NCBI RefSeq assembly: GCF_020010925.1
Contig: NZ_JAGJBZ010000002.1
Location: 1,302,001-1,366,000 of the forward strand
Source of the DNA: Streptomyces griseiscabiei
GTDB taxonomy: Bacteria; Actinomycetota; Actinomycetes; Streptomycetales; Streptomycetaceae
Direction of reading: 5' to 3'
Length of the DNA stretch: 64,000 nt
The position numbers and the translations under genes are program-made. Under the pieces are notes generated by a model. It made no database searches, was not told the origin of the DNA, and saw only the letters and a program-made list of their open reading frames with translations. This document shows, piece after piece, positions 50,701 to 58,438 of this stretch; the first letter of the stretch is position 1, and each line of letters begins with the position of its first letter.

Positions 50701-51524
50701 AAGACCTTGTTGTACGAGTGGGCCGGGCCGTCCGCCGTGTGCCGGCCCGCGTAGCGCAGGGCCCGCTTGCCGGTGAAGCCCGCCCCGGCCTTCGCGGTCG
50801 CCGAGCCGCTCGGGCCCCGGTCGACCAGCGACAGCATCTCCTTCGGCGCCGGTGCCTGCCCGCCGCCCGTGGAGAACTGCACATCGGCGAGCTGGGTGAT
50901 CATCGAGGCGCCGTTGTTCCTCGTGATGTCCAGCCGGTAGTGCCGGTACTCGGCCGCCGCGTCACCGGGAATGTCGTACGACTTCGTCCGGAACCGTTCC
51001 TCGAAGCTCTCCCCGGTGCGGGTGTCGAGGGTCTTCCACTCCTTGCCGTCGGTGGAGCCCTTGAGGGTCCAGTCCTTGGGGTCGCGGGTCTCGAAGTCGT
51101 TCGCCGAGGTCAGCGCGTAGGTGACCACCTTGGCGGGCCGGTCGAGGTCGAACTCGGCCCAGCCGGTGGGCTGGAAGGTGAGCCACTTGGTGGCGGACTC
51201 CCCGTCGACGAGATTCTCCTTCACCTCCCCGCTGCCCGTGTTCTCCCCGCTGGCCCGGACGTCGGTGACCCGGTCGGTGATACCGCCAGGGATGCCGGTG
51301 GTGTAGCCGCCGTCGACGCCGGAGGCGCGGGGGGAGCCGTCGGGCGCGGTGTCGACCGTGCTGACCCAGTCCGGTGCCGGGTCGTCCGGCTCGAAGGAGG
51401 AACTGAACTCCCGTTCCCCGGCCGCCGGTCGGTCCGGTAACGCGACGGCCGCGCCCTGCGAGGCCACCACCAGAGCGAAAGCGGCGGCGCCGAGCACCGC
51501 CGTGGAACCCCGTCTGTGCCGCAT
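47727..51524 (-). CDS. Secreted GH92 alpha-mannosidase with F5/8-type C domains
   Basis: 1265 aa. A signal peptide (GAAAFALVVASQGAAVA, cut near residue 29) precedes an F5/8-type C (CBM32-like) domain at about residues 80-215 (VDGESATKWLTF, HYRLDITRNNGASMITQLAD). The central GH92 catalytic region has TQGxNS-like TRGTNSSGGFSRGNN, SHEPSPWMGDRQTF and GDEDNGEQSAWYLFSALGFY, the calcium-dependent exo-alpha-mannosidase pattern. A second F5/8-like domain ends the protein. It likely trims alpha-1,2-mannose from fungal or glycoprotein mannans outside the cell. The promoter carries the palindrome GACAACGTTGTC 59 bp before its start codon. Confidence 0.92.
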   Translation of the reverse strand: MRHRRGSTAVLGAAAFALVVASQGAAVALPDRPAAGEREFSSSFEPDDPAPDWVSTVDTAPDGSPRASGVDGGYTTGIPGGITDRVTDVRASGENTGSGEVKENLVDGESATKWLTFQPTGWAEFDLDRPAKVVTYALTSANDFETRDPKDWTLKGSTDGKEWKTLDTRTGESFEERFRTKSYDIPGDAAAEYRHYRLDITRNNGASMITQLADVQFSTGGGQAPAPKEMLSLVDRGPSGSATAKAGAGFTGKRALRYAGRHTADGPAHSYNKVFDVNVAVERDTELAYRIFPSMADGDLDYDATNVSVDLVFTDGTSLSELGAADQHGFPLSPRGQGAAKVLYVDQWNDVVARIGPVAAGRTVDRIVVAYDSPKGPARFRGWLDDVTLRVRAPERPKAHLSDYAVTTRGTNSSGGFSRGNNFPATAVPHGFNFWTPVTNAGSLSWLYDYARANNADNLPTIQAFSASHEPSPWMGDRQTFQVMPSAASGTPELSRTARALPFRHENETARPYYYGVRFENGVEAELAPTDHAAALRFTYPGDDASVLFDNVTDQAGLTLDKEAGVVTGFSDVKSGLSTGATRLFVYGVFDAPVTDGSSTGVKGHLRFDAGDDRAVTLRLATSLISLDQAKDNLRQEIPDGTSFETVKDRARAQWDRVLGKVEVEGATSDQLTTLYSNLYRLYLYPNSGFEKVGSAYKYASPFSPMTGPDTPTHTGAKIVDGKVYVNNGFWDTYRTTWPAYSLLTPGQAGEMVNGFVQQYKDGGWTSRWSSPGYADLMTGTSSDVAFADAYVKGVDFDAKSAYEAALKNATVVPPSAGVGRKGMATSPFLGYTSTDTHEGLSWALEGYLNDYGIARMGQALYRKTGEKRYEEEAAYFLNRAQDYVRLFDEKAGFFQGRDGNGAWRVDSAKYDPRVWGHDYTETNGWGYAFTAPQDSKGLANLYGGRSGLAEKLDTYFSTPETASPEFVGSYGGVIHEMTEARDVRMGMYGHSNQVAHHAIYMYDAAGQPWKAQEKVREALSRLYTGSAIGQGYHGDEDNGEQSAWYLFSALGFYPLVMGSGEYAVGSPLFTKATVHLENGRDLVVEAPRNSAKNVYVQGLKVNGKRWTSTSLPHSLISRGGVLKFDMGPKPSRWGTGEKAAPVSITEGGRAPTPRSDAIEGDGALFDDTSSTKASVETAALPAPARTRAVQYTLTSADRAEAPTGWTLQGSRDGTTWKTLDERSGQSFAWDRQTRAFSIPAPRRYDHYRLVLDGTATLAEVELLA

Positions 51525-51582
51525 CGGCGAGCACTCTCCCTACGTCCAGCAACTGTTTCCGATCAAGAAACGACCGAAAGAG

Positions 51583-51594
51583 GACAACGTTGTC
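51583..51594. promoter_or_regulatory. Palindrome GACAACGTTGTC upstream of GH92
   Basis: Perfect 12-bp palindrome, 59 bp upstream of the GH92 start, with a CG centre typical of LacI/GalR-family operators. An identical copy lies at 47614-47625 beyond the other end of the gene. Confidence 0.65.
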
Positions 51595-51783
51595 GAGCGT
51601 GTGACGCAGGGACCAGTAGGGGTTGAAGTGACGGGCGATGTCAAGGGTGTTGAGTGCGCCATCCGGGCCGAATGGCGGGGATTTTCCGGTCAGGTGGCGC
51701 AAGGCCGCTCATATTTCCGAGAGGTCTCAACTCGGAAAAGACCGATGGTGAACCTTGCATTCGATCTTGCCCCCCTGGCGGGA

Positions 51784-51799
51784 AATGGACTATACCTGT
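51784..51799. promoter_or_regulatory. Weak DasR-like (dre) site upstream of ngcE
   Basis: AATGGACTATACCTGT matches 11 of 16 positions of the remembered DasR responsive element ACTGGTCTAGACCACT, keeping TGG-CTA-ACC. It lies about 205 bp upstream of ngcE, an N-acetylglucosamine/chitobiose importer gene, where DasR control would fit. Confidence 0.35.
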
Positions 51800-52004
51800 C
51801 GGCGTCCGCATAGTGGTCGCACAGGTCGCACATCCGTGGACAGGCACTACCTGGGGGGAATTACCGGTGGTCGCGGACGTGTCCGCGCGCCGACCGCCGT
51901 CTTGCCCCTGTTGAATCCTCACGCACGACCCCAGCTTGAACCGACCGCGGTGCCGGGAGGATCCGGTTCACCGCCTGAGTCCTGGAGAAGGCGAGGACTT
52001 GAGC

Positions 52005-53477
52005 ATGGGATCCACTACCGCCGAGAACGACCACGGCCCCGAGGGCGCCGGCACCACCGACCTCGAAGGCGTGGGCCGCCGCGATCTGATCAAGCGTTCC
52101 GCCGCGCTCGGCCTGATCACCGTCCCGACGATGAGCTTCCTGTCCGCGTGTGCCAGCGGGGGCGGCGGGGACGACACCTCCGAGGACACCCAGGGCGAGA
52201 CCTCCGAGTCGAACCCCTTCGGCGTCAAGAAGGGCAGCAAGCTCGACGTCGTCATCTTCAAGGGCGGCTACGGAGACGCGTACGCCAAGGCCTGGGAGGC
52301 CGCGTTCCAGAAGAAGTGGGGGGTCACCTCCACCCACACCGGGACCCAGGAGATCACCGGCAAGCTCCAGCCGCGGTTCAACGCGGGCAACCCGCCGGAC
52401 ATCGTCGACGACTCCGGCGCCCAGCAGATCCCGATCGACGTCCTCTACAAGAACGACCAGCTGCTCGACCTCGCCGAGGTGCTGGACTCGCCCTCGATCG
52501 ACGACCCGGGCAAGAAGGTCCGCGACACGCTGATCCCCGGCACCCTCGACGCCGGCATGCAGGAGGACAAGGTCGTCGCCCTCAACTACATCTACACGGT
52601 GTGGGGCCTGTGGTACTCCGGCAAGCTCTTCAAGGAGAACGGCTGGGAGGAGCCCAAGACCTGGGCCGACTTCCTCACCATCTGCAAGGAGGCCAAGGCC
52701 AAGGAGATCGGAGGCCTCGCCCACCAGGGCAAGTACCCGTACTACATCAACGTCGCCATCATGGACCTGATCGCCAAGACGGGCGGCCTGGACGCCATGA
52801 AGGCCATCGACAACCTCGACCCCAAGGCGTTCGTCGGCTCCGACGCCGCGAAGGCCGGTGTGGAGGCGATCTACGAGGTCGTCGAGAAGGGCTATCTGAT
52901 GCCCGGCACGAACGGCCTGACGCACACCGAGTCCCAGGCCCGCTGGAACCAGTACAAGGCCGTGTTCATCACCTCCGGCTCCTGGCTGGAGAACGAGCAG
53001 CTGAAGCAGACGCCGGACGACTTCGAGATGACGTTCATGCCGATGCCGGTCCTCCCCGGCAGCGTGATGCCGTTCGAGGCGATCCGGGCCGGCTCCGGGG
53101 AGCCGTTCATCATCCCGGCCAAGGCGAAGAACCTGCCGGCGGCCAAGGAGTTCATGCGGATGATGCTCTCCAAGGAGTGGTCGACGCTGTTCGCGAAGGA
53201 GGCGAACTCCCTGACGATCGTGAAGGACGGCGTCGACACCGGGGTCTCGCTGCGGCCGGGAACGCAGTCCACGGTGGAGGTCTCCAAGGCAGCCGGTGAC
53301 AATACGTTCCGTTACCTGTACACCGAGTGGTACAGCGAGATGGACACGGCGATCCAGAACGCGTCGAACGAACTGATGGCGAAGCGGATCCAGCCCGCCG
53401 AGTGGCTCAAGCGGGCACAGGCCGCGGTGGACAAGCAGGCGAAGGACCCGGAATCCAAGAAGAACCGTCGGGACTAG
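52005..53477 (+). CDS. ngcE: Carbohydrate ABC transporter binding lipoprotein, NgcE-like
   Basis: 490 aa from ATG at 52005 after GAGGAC; a TTG six bases earlier is possible. Residues about 26-50 carry a twin-arginine motif GRRDLIKRSAALGLITVPTM followed by lipobox LSAC, so it is exported by Tat and lipid-anchored. The mature part is a family-1 solute-binding protein (VVIFKGGYGDAYAKAWEAAF, GNPPDIVDDSGAQQIPIDVL). Its place before two permeases and the ROK regulator matches, as I recall, S. coelicolor SCO6005 (ngcE), which binds N,N'-diacetylchitobiose. No ATPase gene is present; such systems share MsiK. A hairpin follows the gene. Confidence 0.86.
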   Translation: MGSTTAENDHGPEGAGTTDLEGVGRRDLIKRSAALGLITVPTMSFLSACASGGGGDDTSEDTQGETSESNPFGVKKGSKLDVVIFKGGYGDAYAKAWEAAFQKKWGVTSTHTGTQEITGKLQPRFNAGNPPDIVDDSGAQQIPIDVLYKNDQLLDLAEVLDSPSIDDPGKKVRDTLIPGTLDAGMQEDKVVALNYIYTVWGLWYSGKLFKENGWEEPKTWADFLTICKEAKAKEIGGLAHQGKYPYYINVAIMDLIAKTGGLDAMKAIDNLDPKAFVGSDAAKAGVEAIYEVVEKGYLMPGTNGLTHTESQARWNQYKAVFITSGSWLENEQLKQTPDDFEMTFMPMPVLPGSVMPFEAIRAGSGEPFIIPAKAKNLPAAKEFMRMMLSKEWSTLFAKEANSLTIVKDGVDTGVSLRPGTQSTVEVSKAAGDNTFRYLYTEWYSEMDTAIQNASNELMAKRIQPAEWLKRAQAAVDKQAKDPESKKNRRD

Positions 53478-53528
53478 AGGGGCGTCGGAGCGCCGTGGGA
53501 GCTGCGCACTGTGGTGAGCTGCGGGTTC

Positions 53529-53560
53529 GTCGTGGCTCGCCGCGCAGTTCCCCGCGCCCC
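53529..53560 (+). repeat. Intergenic repeat ending GTTCCCCGCGCCCC, copy 1
   Basis: 32 bp match 27 of 32 bases of 58260-58291. Both copies lie after an ABC binding-protein gene and end in GTTCCCCGCGCCCC, a sequence I recall as common between Streptomyces genes. It leads into a hairpin. Confidence 0.6.
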
Positions 53561-53577
53561 TGAAAAGCCGGGGCGCG
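53553..53577 (+). terminator. Hairpin between ngcE and ngcF
   Basis: CGCGCCCC (53553-53560) pairs with GGGGCGCG (53570-53577) around a 9-nt loop, followed by CTTTTCG. A partial terminator or mRNA-stabilising hairpin here would give more binding protein than permease. Confidence 0.7.
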
Positions 53578-53614
53578 CTTTTCGACTCATCGAACCGGAG
53601 GCAGGGAAACGCCA

Positions 53615-54544
53615 ATGCGTAAAGGGCAGAACCGGTTCGTCGCGGGATTTCTCCTGGTCCCCGTGGCGCTCTATCTGATCTTTGTGATCTGGCCTTACAT
53701 CCAGACGTTCGGCTATTCGCTGACGGACTGGAAAGGACAGTCCCAGACGTTCTCGTTCATCGGCCTGGACAACTACACGGCGCTGTTCGAGGACGACATC
53801 TTCCTCCAGGCGATCTGGCACAACATCCTGTTCCTGATCTTCATCCCGGTGATCACCATCCTGCTCGCCCTGTTCTTCGCGTTCATGCTGAACGCGGGCG
53901 GGCGCGGCCGGGCCGGCGGGGTCTCGGGGGTCGCCGGCTCGGGGTTCTACAAGATCGTCTACTTCTTCCCGCAGGTGCTGTCGCTGGCGATCCTCGCGGT
54001 GCTGTTCGGGGCCGTGTACCGCAGCGACAGCGGCGGCATGCTCAACGGCTTCCTGATGAAGCTGGGCCTGGTCGACGAGAGCGGCCCGGTGGAGTGGCTG
54101 AACGAGCCGAACATGGTGCTCTGGGCGCTCATCCTGGTCGTCGTCTGGCACGGCGTCGGCTTCTACCTGGTGCTGTTCTCCGCCGCGATGCAGGCCATCC
54201 CGCGGGACATCTACGAGGCCGCGCTGATCGACGGCGCCGGCCGCGCCCACACCTTCTTCCGCATCACCCTGCCGCTGCTGTGGGACTCCGTGCAGACCGC
54301 CTGGGTCTATCTCGGCATCGCGGCGATGGACATGTTCATCCTGGTCTCGACCATGACCGCGGGCGAGTACGGGGGCGGCCCCGACCACCACAGCGAGGTC
54401 ATGGCGACCGTGATGATGCGGAACTTCCTGCTGTACGGCAGGAGCGGCTACGCCTGTGCGATGGGCGTCGTGATGCTGCTCCTCACCCTGATCGTGTCGG
54501 TGGTCATGCTGCGCGCCACCCGTCGCGAGCGCGTCGAGTTCTGA
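53615..54544 (+). CDS. ngcF: ABC sugar permease, NgcF-like
   Basis: 309 aa with about six membrane segments: RFVAGFLLVPVALYLIFVIW at the N-terminus, later WHNILFLIFIPVITILLALF. The EAA loop contacting the ATPase is YEAALIDGAGRAHTFFRITL around residue 205. It is the MalF-type inner permease of the ngcE system, importing N,N'-diacetylchitobiose or a related sugar. Its stop is followed 19 bp later by ngcG. Upstream, a 137-bp gap holds the hairpin and repeat. Length is standard. Confidence 0.88.
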   Translation: MRKGQNRFVAGFLLVPVALYLIFVIWPYIQTFGYSLTDWKGQSQTFSFIGLDNYTALFEDDIFLQAIWHNILFLIFIPVITILLALFFAFMLNAGGRGRAGGVSGVAGSGFYKIVYFFPQVLSLAILAVLFGAVYRSDSGGMLNGFLMKLGLVDESGPVEWLNEPNMVLWALILVVVWHGVGFYLVLFSAAMQAIPRDIYEAALIDGAGRAHTFFRITLPLLWDSVQTAWVYLGIAAMDMFILVSTMTAGEYGGGPDHHSEVMATVMMRNFLLYGRSGYACAMGVVMLLLTLIVSVVMLRATRRERVEF

Positions 54545-54563
54545 GCGGGAGAGACGACACAAG

Positions 54564-55496
54564 ATGAGTGCACCCCTCAAGACCGCCTCGCGCGGCGACT
54601 CGGTCCCCACCGGCCCGACGGTGGACAAGGCCCGCACGGGTCCCGGCGACGAGCGCGGCGAAGGCGTCGTCCTGAACGTCTTCTCGCACGGCTTCCTCGC
54701 CCTGTGGGCCCTGCTGATCGTGCTGCCGCTGCTGTGGCTGGTGCTCAGTTCCTTCAAGACGGACGCCCAGATCGGCGGCTCGGCCTTCGGCTGGCCCGAG
54801 AACTGGTCCCTGGACGTCTTCTCCCGCGCCTGGGACAAGGGCATCGGCGACTACTTCGTCAACACGGTCATCGTGCTGGTCTTCTCCGTCCCGCTGACCA
54901 TGCTGTTCGGCTCGATGGCCGCGTACGTCCTGGCCCGCTACCCGTTCCGGGGCAACCGGCTGCTCTACTACTTCTTCGTCGCCGGCGCGATGTTCCCGGT
55001 GTTCCTGGCCCTGGTGCCGCTGTTCTTCATGGTCAAACGGCTGGACATGCTGAACACCTACCAGGGGCTGATCCTGGTGTACGTCGCCTACTCGCTGCCG
55101 TTCACGGTGTTCTTCATGCACGCGTTCTTCCGGACGCTGCCCAACGCCGTCTTCGAGGCGGCCATCCTCGACGGGGCCTCGCACACCCGCACGTTCTTCC
55201 AGGTCATGCTGCCGATGGCCAAGCCGGGCCTGATCAGTGTCGGGATCTTCAACACCCTCGGCCAGTGGAACCAGTTCATCCTGCCCACGGTCCTGATGCA
55301 GCCACAGAGCGGCGACGATCCCGAGCGGTACGTCCTCACCCAGGGCCTCATCCAGCTTCAGCAGCAACAGGGTTACGCCTCCGACCTGCCCGTCCTGTTC
55401 GCCGGTGTCACCATCGCCATGATCCCCATGCTCGTGGTCTACCTCTCCTTCCAGCGTCAGGTGCAGGCGGGCCTCACCTCGGCCACGCTCAAGTAG
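54564..55496 (+). CDS. ngcG: ABC sugar permease, NgcG-like
   Basis: 310 aa. A soluble N-terminus of about 35 residues is followed by six membrane segments (FLALWALLIVLPLLWLVLSS first) and the EAA loop EAAILDGASHTRTFFQVMLP. It is the MalG-type partner of the upstream permease in the chitobiose importer. GGTYAS-like ending is absent, and the C-terminus is VQAGLTSATLK. The operon ends here, since the next gene, the ROK regulator, starts 201 bp later with its own leader. The ATPase is presumably the shared MsiK encoded elsewhere. Confidence 0.88.
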   Translation: MSAPLKTASRGDSVPTGPTVDKARTGPGDERGEGVVLNVFSHGFLALWALLIVLPLLWLVLSSFKTDAQIGGSAFGWPENWSLDVFSRAWDKGIGDYFVNTVIVLVFSVPLTMLFGSMAAYVLARYPFRGNRLLYYFFVAGAMFPVFLALVPLFFMVKRLDMLNTYQGLILVYVAYSLPFTVFFMHAFFRTLPNAVFEAAILDGASHTRTFFQVMLPMAKPGLISVGIFNTLGQWNQFILPTVLMQPQSGDDPERYVLTQGLIQLQQQQGYASDLPVLFAGVTIAMIPMLVVYLSFQRQVQAGLTSATLK

Positions 55497-55697
55497 CCAC
55501 TCCCGGGACCCCAAGTAGCCGCAGAGTGACATTTAGTGGTCATTCGGCGACCCCAGTTTCCGTCAAGGACTTGACTGCGGTAACCCGTTCAGCGGAGCTT
55601 GGAGTTCACAACTTGTAAGTGACCCGGGTCCCGTGGCTGTGACCTGGGTCACGGGCGGCGTGCGGGCCGCCCGTCCTGGACGGGAGTGGATGAGTCG

Positions 55698-56897
55698 ATG
55701 GAGACTCCGGGGTCGCAGTCGTCGCTGCACCGAGCAAATCTCGAACGCGTCGTACGGGCGGTGCGGCTCGCCGGGTCGCTGACGCAGGCGGAGATCGCCA
55801 GGACTACCGGCCTCTCCGCGGCCACGGTCTCCAACATCGTGCGCGAACTGAAGGACGGGGGAACCGTCGAGGTCACGCCCACGTCGGCGGGCGGCAGACG
55901 GGCGCGCGCGGTCTCGCTCAGCGGGGACGCCGGGATCGTGATCGGCGTGGACTTCGGGCATACGCATTTGCGCGTCGCGATAGGGAACCTCGCCCATCAG
56001 GTGCTCGCCGAGGAGGCCGAGCCGCTGGATGTGGACGCCTCCTCGACGCAGGGCTTCGACCGGGCGGAACAGCTGGTCACGCGGCTGATCGAGGCCACGG
56101 GTGTGGACCGTACGAAGATCGCGGGCGTGGGCCTCGGGGTGCCCGGCCCGATCGACGTGGAGTCCGGGACGCTCGGCTCCACCGCCATCCTGCCGGGCTG
56201 GACCGGCACCAAGCCCGCCGCCGAGATGCAGGGCCGCCTCGGGGTCGTGGTGCACGTGGACAACGACGCCAACCTCGGCGCCCTCGGTGAGCTGGTCTGG
56301 GGCAGTGGCCGGGGGGTGCGGGACCTGGCGTACATCAAGGTGTCCAGCGGTGTTGGTGCCGGACTGGTGATCGATGGCAAGATCTACAGAGGTCCGGGTG
56401 GCACGGCGGGAGAAATCGGGCATATTACTCTTGATGAATCCGGCCCGGTCTGCCGCTGCGGCAACCGGGGCTGTCTGGAGACCTTCGCCGCCGCGCGCTA
56501 TGTGCTGCCGCTCCTCCAGTCCAGCCACGGCACCGATCTGACCATGGAAGGGGTCGTACGGTTGGCGAGGGACGGGGACCCGGGCTGCCGTCGGGTGATC
56601 GCCGACGTCGGCCGACACATCGGAAGTGGAGTCGCCAATCTCTGCAATCTGTTGAACCCGAGCCGCGTGGTTCTCGGTGGCGATCTCGCCGAGGCCGGAG
56701 AGCTGGTTCTCGGACCCATAAGGGAGTCGGTCGGCCGGTACGCGATCCCGAGTGCCGCACGTCAACTCTCGGTGCTGCCAGGGGCACTTGGCGGCCGAGC
56801 CGAGGTCCTCGGGGCCTTGGCCCTGGCCCTCAGTGAGATGGGTGATTCGACCCTTTTGGACGGGACCCTCACCGCAGCGACCCCTGCCTTCACTTAG
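55698..56897 (+). CDS. rok7B7: ROK-family transcriptional regulator Rok7B7
   Basis: 399 aa from ATG at 55698; an in-frame GTG at 55686 would add four residues. The N-terminal winged HTH is RAVRLAGSLTQAEIARTTGL, then SAATVSNIVRELKDGGTVEV. The ROK sugar-kinase fold follows: GVDFGHTHLRVAIGN, GLGVPGPIDVESG, VDNDANLGALGELVWGSG and the zinc motif CRCGNRGCLETFAA. As I recall, the S. coelicolor orthologue (SCO6008) influences carbon catabolite control and antibiotic production and regulates the xylose ABC genes; the xylF homologue follows 124 bp downstream. Binding sites are not obvious by eye. Confidence 0.9.
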   Translation: METPGSQSSLHRANLERVVRAVRLAGSLTQAEIARTTGLSAATVSNIVRELKDGGTVEVTPTSAGGRRARAVSLSGDAGIVIGVDFGHTHLRVAIGNLAHQVLAEEAEPLDVDASSTQGFDRAEQLVTRLIEATGVDRTKIAGVGLGVPGPIDVESGTLGSTAILPGWTGTKPAAEMQGRLGVVVHVDNDANLGALGELVWGSGRGVRDLAYIKVSSGVGAGLVIDGKIYRGPGGTAGEIGHITLDESGPVCRCGNRGCLETFAAARYVLPLLQSSHGTDLTMEGVVRLARDGDPGCRRVIADVGRHIGSGVANLCNLLNPSRVVLGGDLAEAGELVLGPIRESVGRYAIPSAARQLSVLPGALGGRAEVLGALALALSEMGDSTLLDGTLTAATPAFT

Positions 56898-57021
56898 AGA
56901 ACGAAACACGCCGTTGCCAACCCGTTAAGGATTTACTTCTTGACGTCGCACGTGTGGCCGAGTTGACTTCCAGCCACCTCGGCCGCAGTGCTGCGGCCCG
57001 TGTCAGGGAGGCACAACCCAA

Positions 57022-58125
57022 ATGAACGCAACGATGCGTAGAGTCGCGATCGGCGCCACGGCGATCTCGCTGGCGCTGTCCGTAGCCGCCTGTGGCAAGG
57101 CCGGTGACGACAAGGACTCGGACAGCGGCAGCACCGGCGGTTCGGACAACAAGTCGATCGGCCTGCTCCTGCCCGACTCGGTCACCGCGCGCTACGAGAA
57201 GTTCGACAAGCCTTACTTCGAGGCCAAGGTCAAGGAACTCTGCGACGACTGCGACGTCCAGTACGCGAACGCCGCTGCCGACCCGAACAAGCAGGCTCAG
57301 CAGATGAGCACCATGGTGACCAAGGGCGTCAAGGTCATCGTCGTCTCCGCCCAGGACTCCGCCGCCATCAAGTCCTCCATCCAGGCCGCGGTGGACAAGG
57401 GCGTCAAGGTCGTCGCCTACGACCGTCTCGCCCAGGGCCCGGTCTCGGCCTACGTCTCCTTCGACAACGTCAAGGTCGGCGAGCTCCAGGGCCAGGCCCT
57501 CCTCGACGCCCTCGGCGACAAGGCCACTCCCAAGGCCAAGGTCGTCATGATCAACGGCGACGACGCCGACCCGAACGCCGGCCAGTTCAAGGAGGGCGCG
57601 CACAAGGCCCTCGACGGCAAGGTCGACATCGCCTACGAGCAGTCCGGCCTCTGGAAGGACACCGTCGCCGCCGAGAAGATGTCCGCGGCGATCACCCAGC
57701 TGGGCGCCAAGAACATCGCCGGCGTCTACGCGGCCAACGACGGCATGGCCGGTGGCATCGCCAACACCCTCAAGGGTGCGAAGATCAGCAGCATCCCGCT
57801 GACCGGTCAGGACGCCGAACTCGCCGCCATCCAGCGGATCGTGGCCGGCACGCAGTCCTCCACGGTCTACAAGGCCTACAAGCCGGAGGCCGACACGGCC
57901 GCCGAGCTGGCGGTCAACCTGCTGGAGGGCAAGGACATCAAGTCCCTGGCCGACACCACGGTGACCAGCGGCTCCGGTGACAAGGTCCAGGCGAAGCTGC
58001 TGACGCCGGTCTCCGTGACCAAGGAGAACATCAAGGACACGGTGGTGAAGGACGGCCTGTACACGGTCGCCGACATCTGCACCGCCGAGTACGCCAAGGC
58101 GTGCAAGTCCGCCGGCCTGGAGTAG
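57022..58125 (+). CDS. xylF: Xylose-type ABC transporter binding lipoprotein
   Basis: 367 aa. Lipobox VAACGK at about residue 26 of a classical signal (GATAISLALSVAAC) marks a lipoprotein. The mature part is a periplasmic-binding-protein type I fold (SIGLLLPDSVTARYEKFDKP, VVMINGDDADPNAGQFKEG, GVYAANDGMAGGIANTL), as in XylF. It binds a pentose, probably xylose, for the downstream XylG-XylH transporter. A strong 16-bp-stem hairpin lies 22 bp after the stop and would raise the binding-protein to permease ratio. Its promoter lies in the 124-bp gap after rok7B7, the expected regulator. Confidence 0.9.
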   Translation: MNATMRRVAIGATAISLALSVAACGKAGDDKDSDSGSTGGSDNKSIGLLLPDSVTARYEKFDKPYFEAKVKELCDDCDVQYANAAADPNKQAQQMSTMVTKGVKVIVVSAQDSAAIKSSIQAAVDKGVKVVAYDRLAQGPVSAYVSFDNVKVGELQGQALLDALGDKATPKAKVVMINGDDADPNAGQFKEGAHKALDGKVDIAYEQSGLWKDTVAAEKMSAAITQLGAKNIAGVYAANDGMAGGIANTLKGAKISSIPLTGQDAELAAIQRIVAGTQSSTVYKAYKPEADTAAELAVNLLEGKDIKSLADTTVTSGSGDKVQAKLLTPVSVTKENIKDTVVKDGLYTVADICTAEYAKACKSAGLE

Positions 58126-58146
58126 TCACTCCGGCCCACTGAGCCT

Positions 58147-58197
58147 GTCCGGCGCCCGCCCCACCTTCAGACCCCGCTTCCGGGGCGGGCGCCGGAC
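58147..58197 (+). terminator. Strong hairpin after xylF
   Basis: Perfect 16-bp GC-rich stem (58147-58162 with 58182-58197; arm GTCCGGCGCCCGCCCC) around a 19-nt loop, 22 bp beyond the stop. It likely attenuates transcription into xylG or protects the xylF message. Confidence 0.82.
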
Positions 58198-58259
58198 GGA
58201 ATCACAACGCTCCGCTCCGCGGGAATCGCCACGAGGGACCGTCGCTCGCCGACCGCGCC

Positions 58260-58291
58260 GTCGTGGCCGGTCGTGCGGTTCCCCGCGCCCC
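58260..58291 (+). repeat. Intergenic repeat ending GTTCCCCGCGCCCC, copy 2
   Basis: Matches 27 of 32 bases of 53529-53560; the last 14 bases are identical. It lies between xylF and xylG and forms a G/C hairpin with the following GGGGGGCG. Confidence 0.6.
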
Positions 58292-58438
58292 CGCAGGGCT
58301 CGGGGGGCGTGGCGACTCCCCCCATGTTCCCCTTGTAAGCCTTGTGCACGGTTCCCATGTCGAAGGAGCCGGCACATTTCCGCGCCTGATTCCGGGCGCG
58401 GCATCCCCGCCGGTCAGGCGGCGAAGGAGATGGTTCAC

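Larger units (their letters stand above)
51525..52004. promoter_or_regulatory. 480-bp divergent promoter region of GH92 and ngcE
   Basis: Holds the palindrome at 51583-51594 near the GH92 start and a DasR-like site at 51784-51799 nearer ngcE. The ngcE start is preceded by GAGGAC. No gene is visible in the remainder. Two sugar regulators, one for each side, are a reasonable model. Confidence 0.55.
58126..58438. other. 313-bp gap between xylF and xylG
   Basis: Contains the hairpin at 58147-58197, the GTTCCCCGCGCCCC repeat at 58260-58291 and a second possible hairpin (CGCCCCC with GGGGGGCG) directly after it. The XylG start is preceded by AAGGAG. No gene is seen. The arrangement suits partial termination or processing within the xyl transcript. 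Confidence 0.6.
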
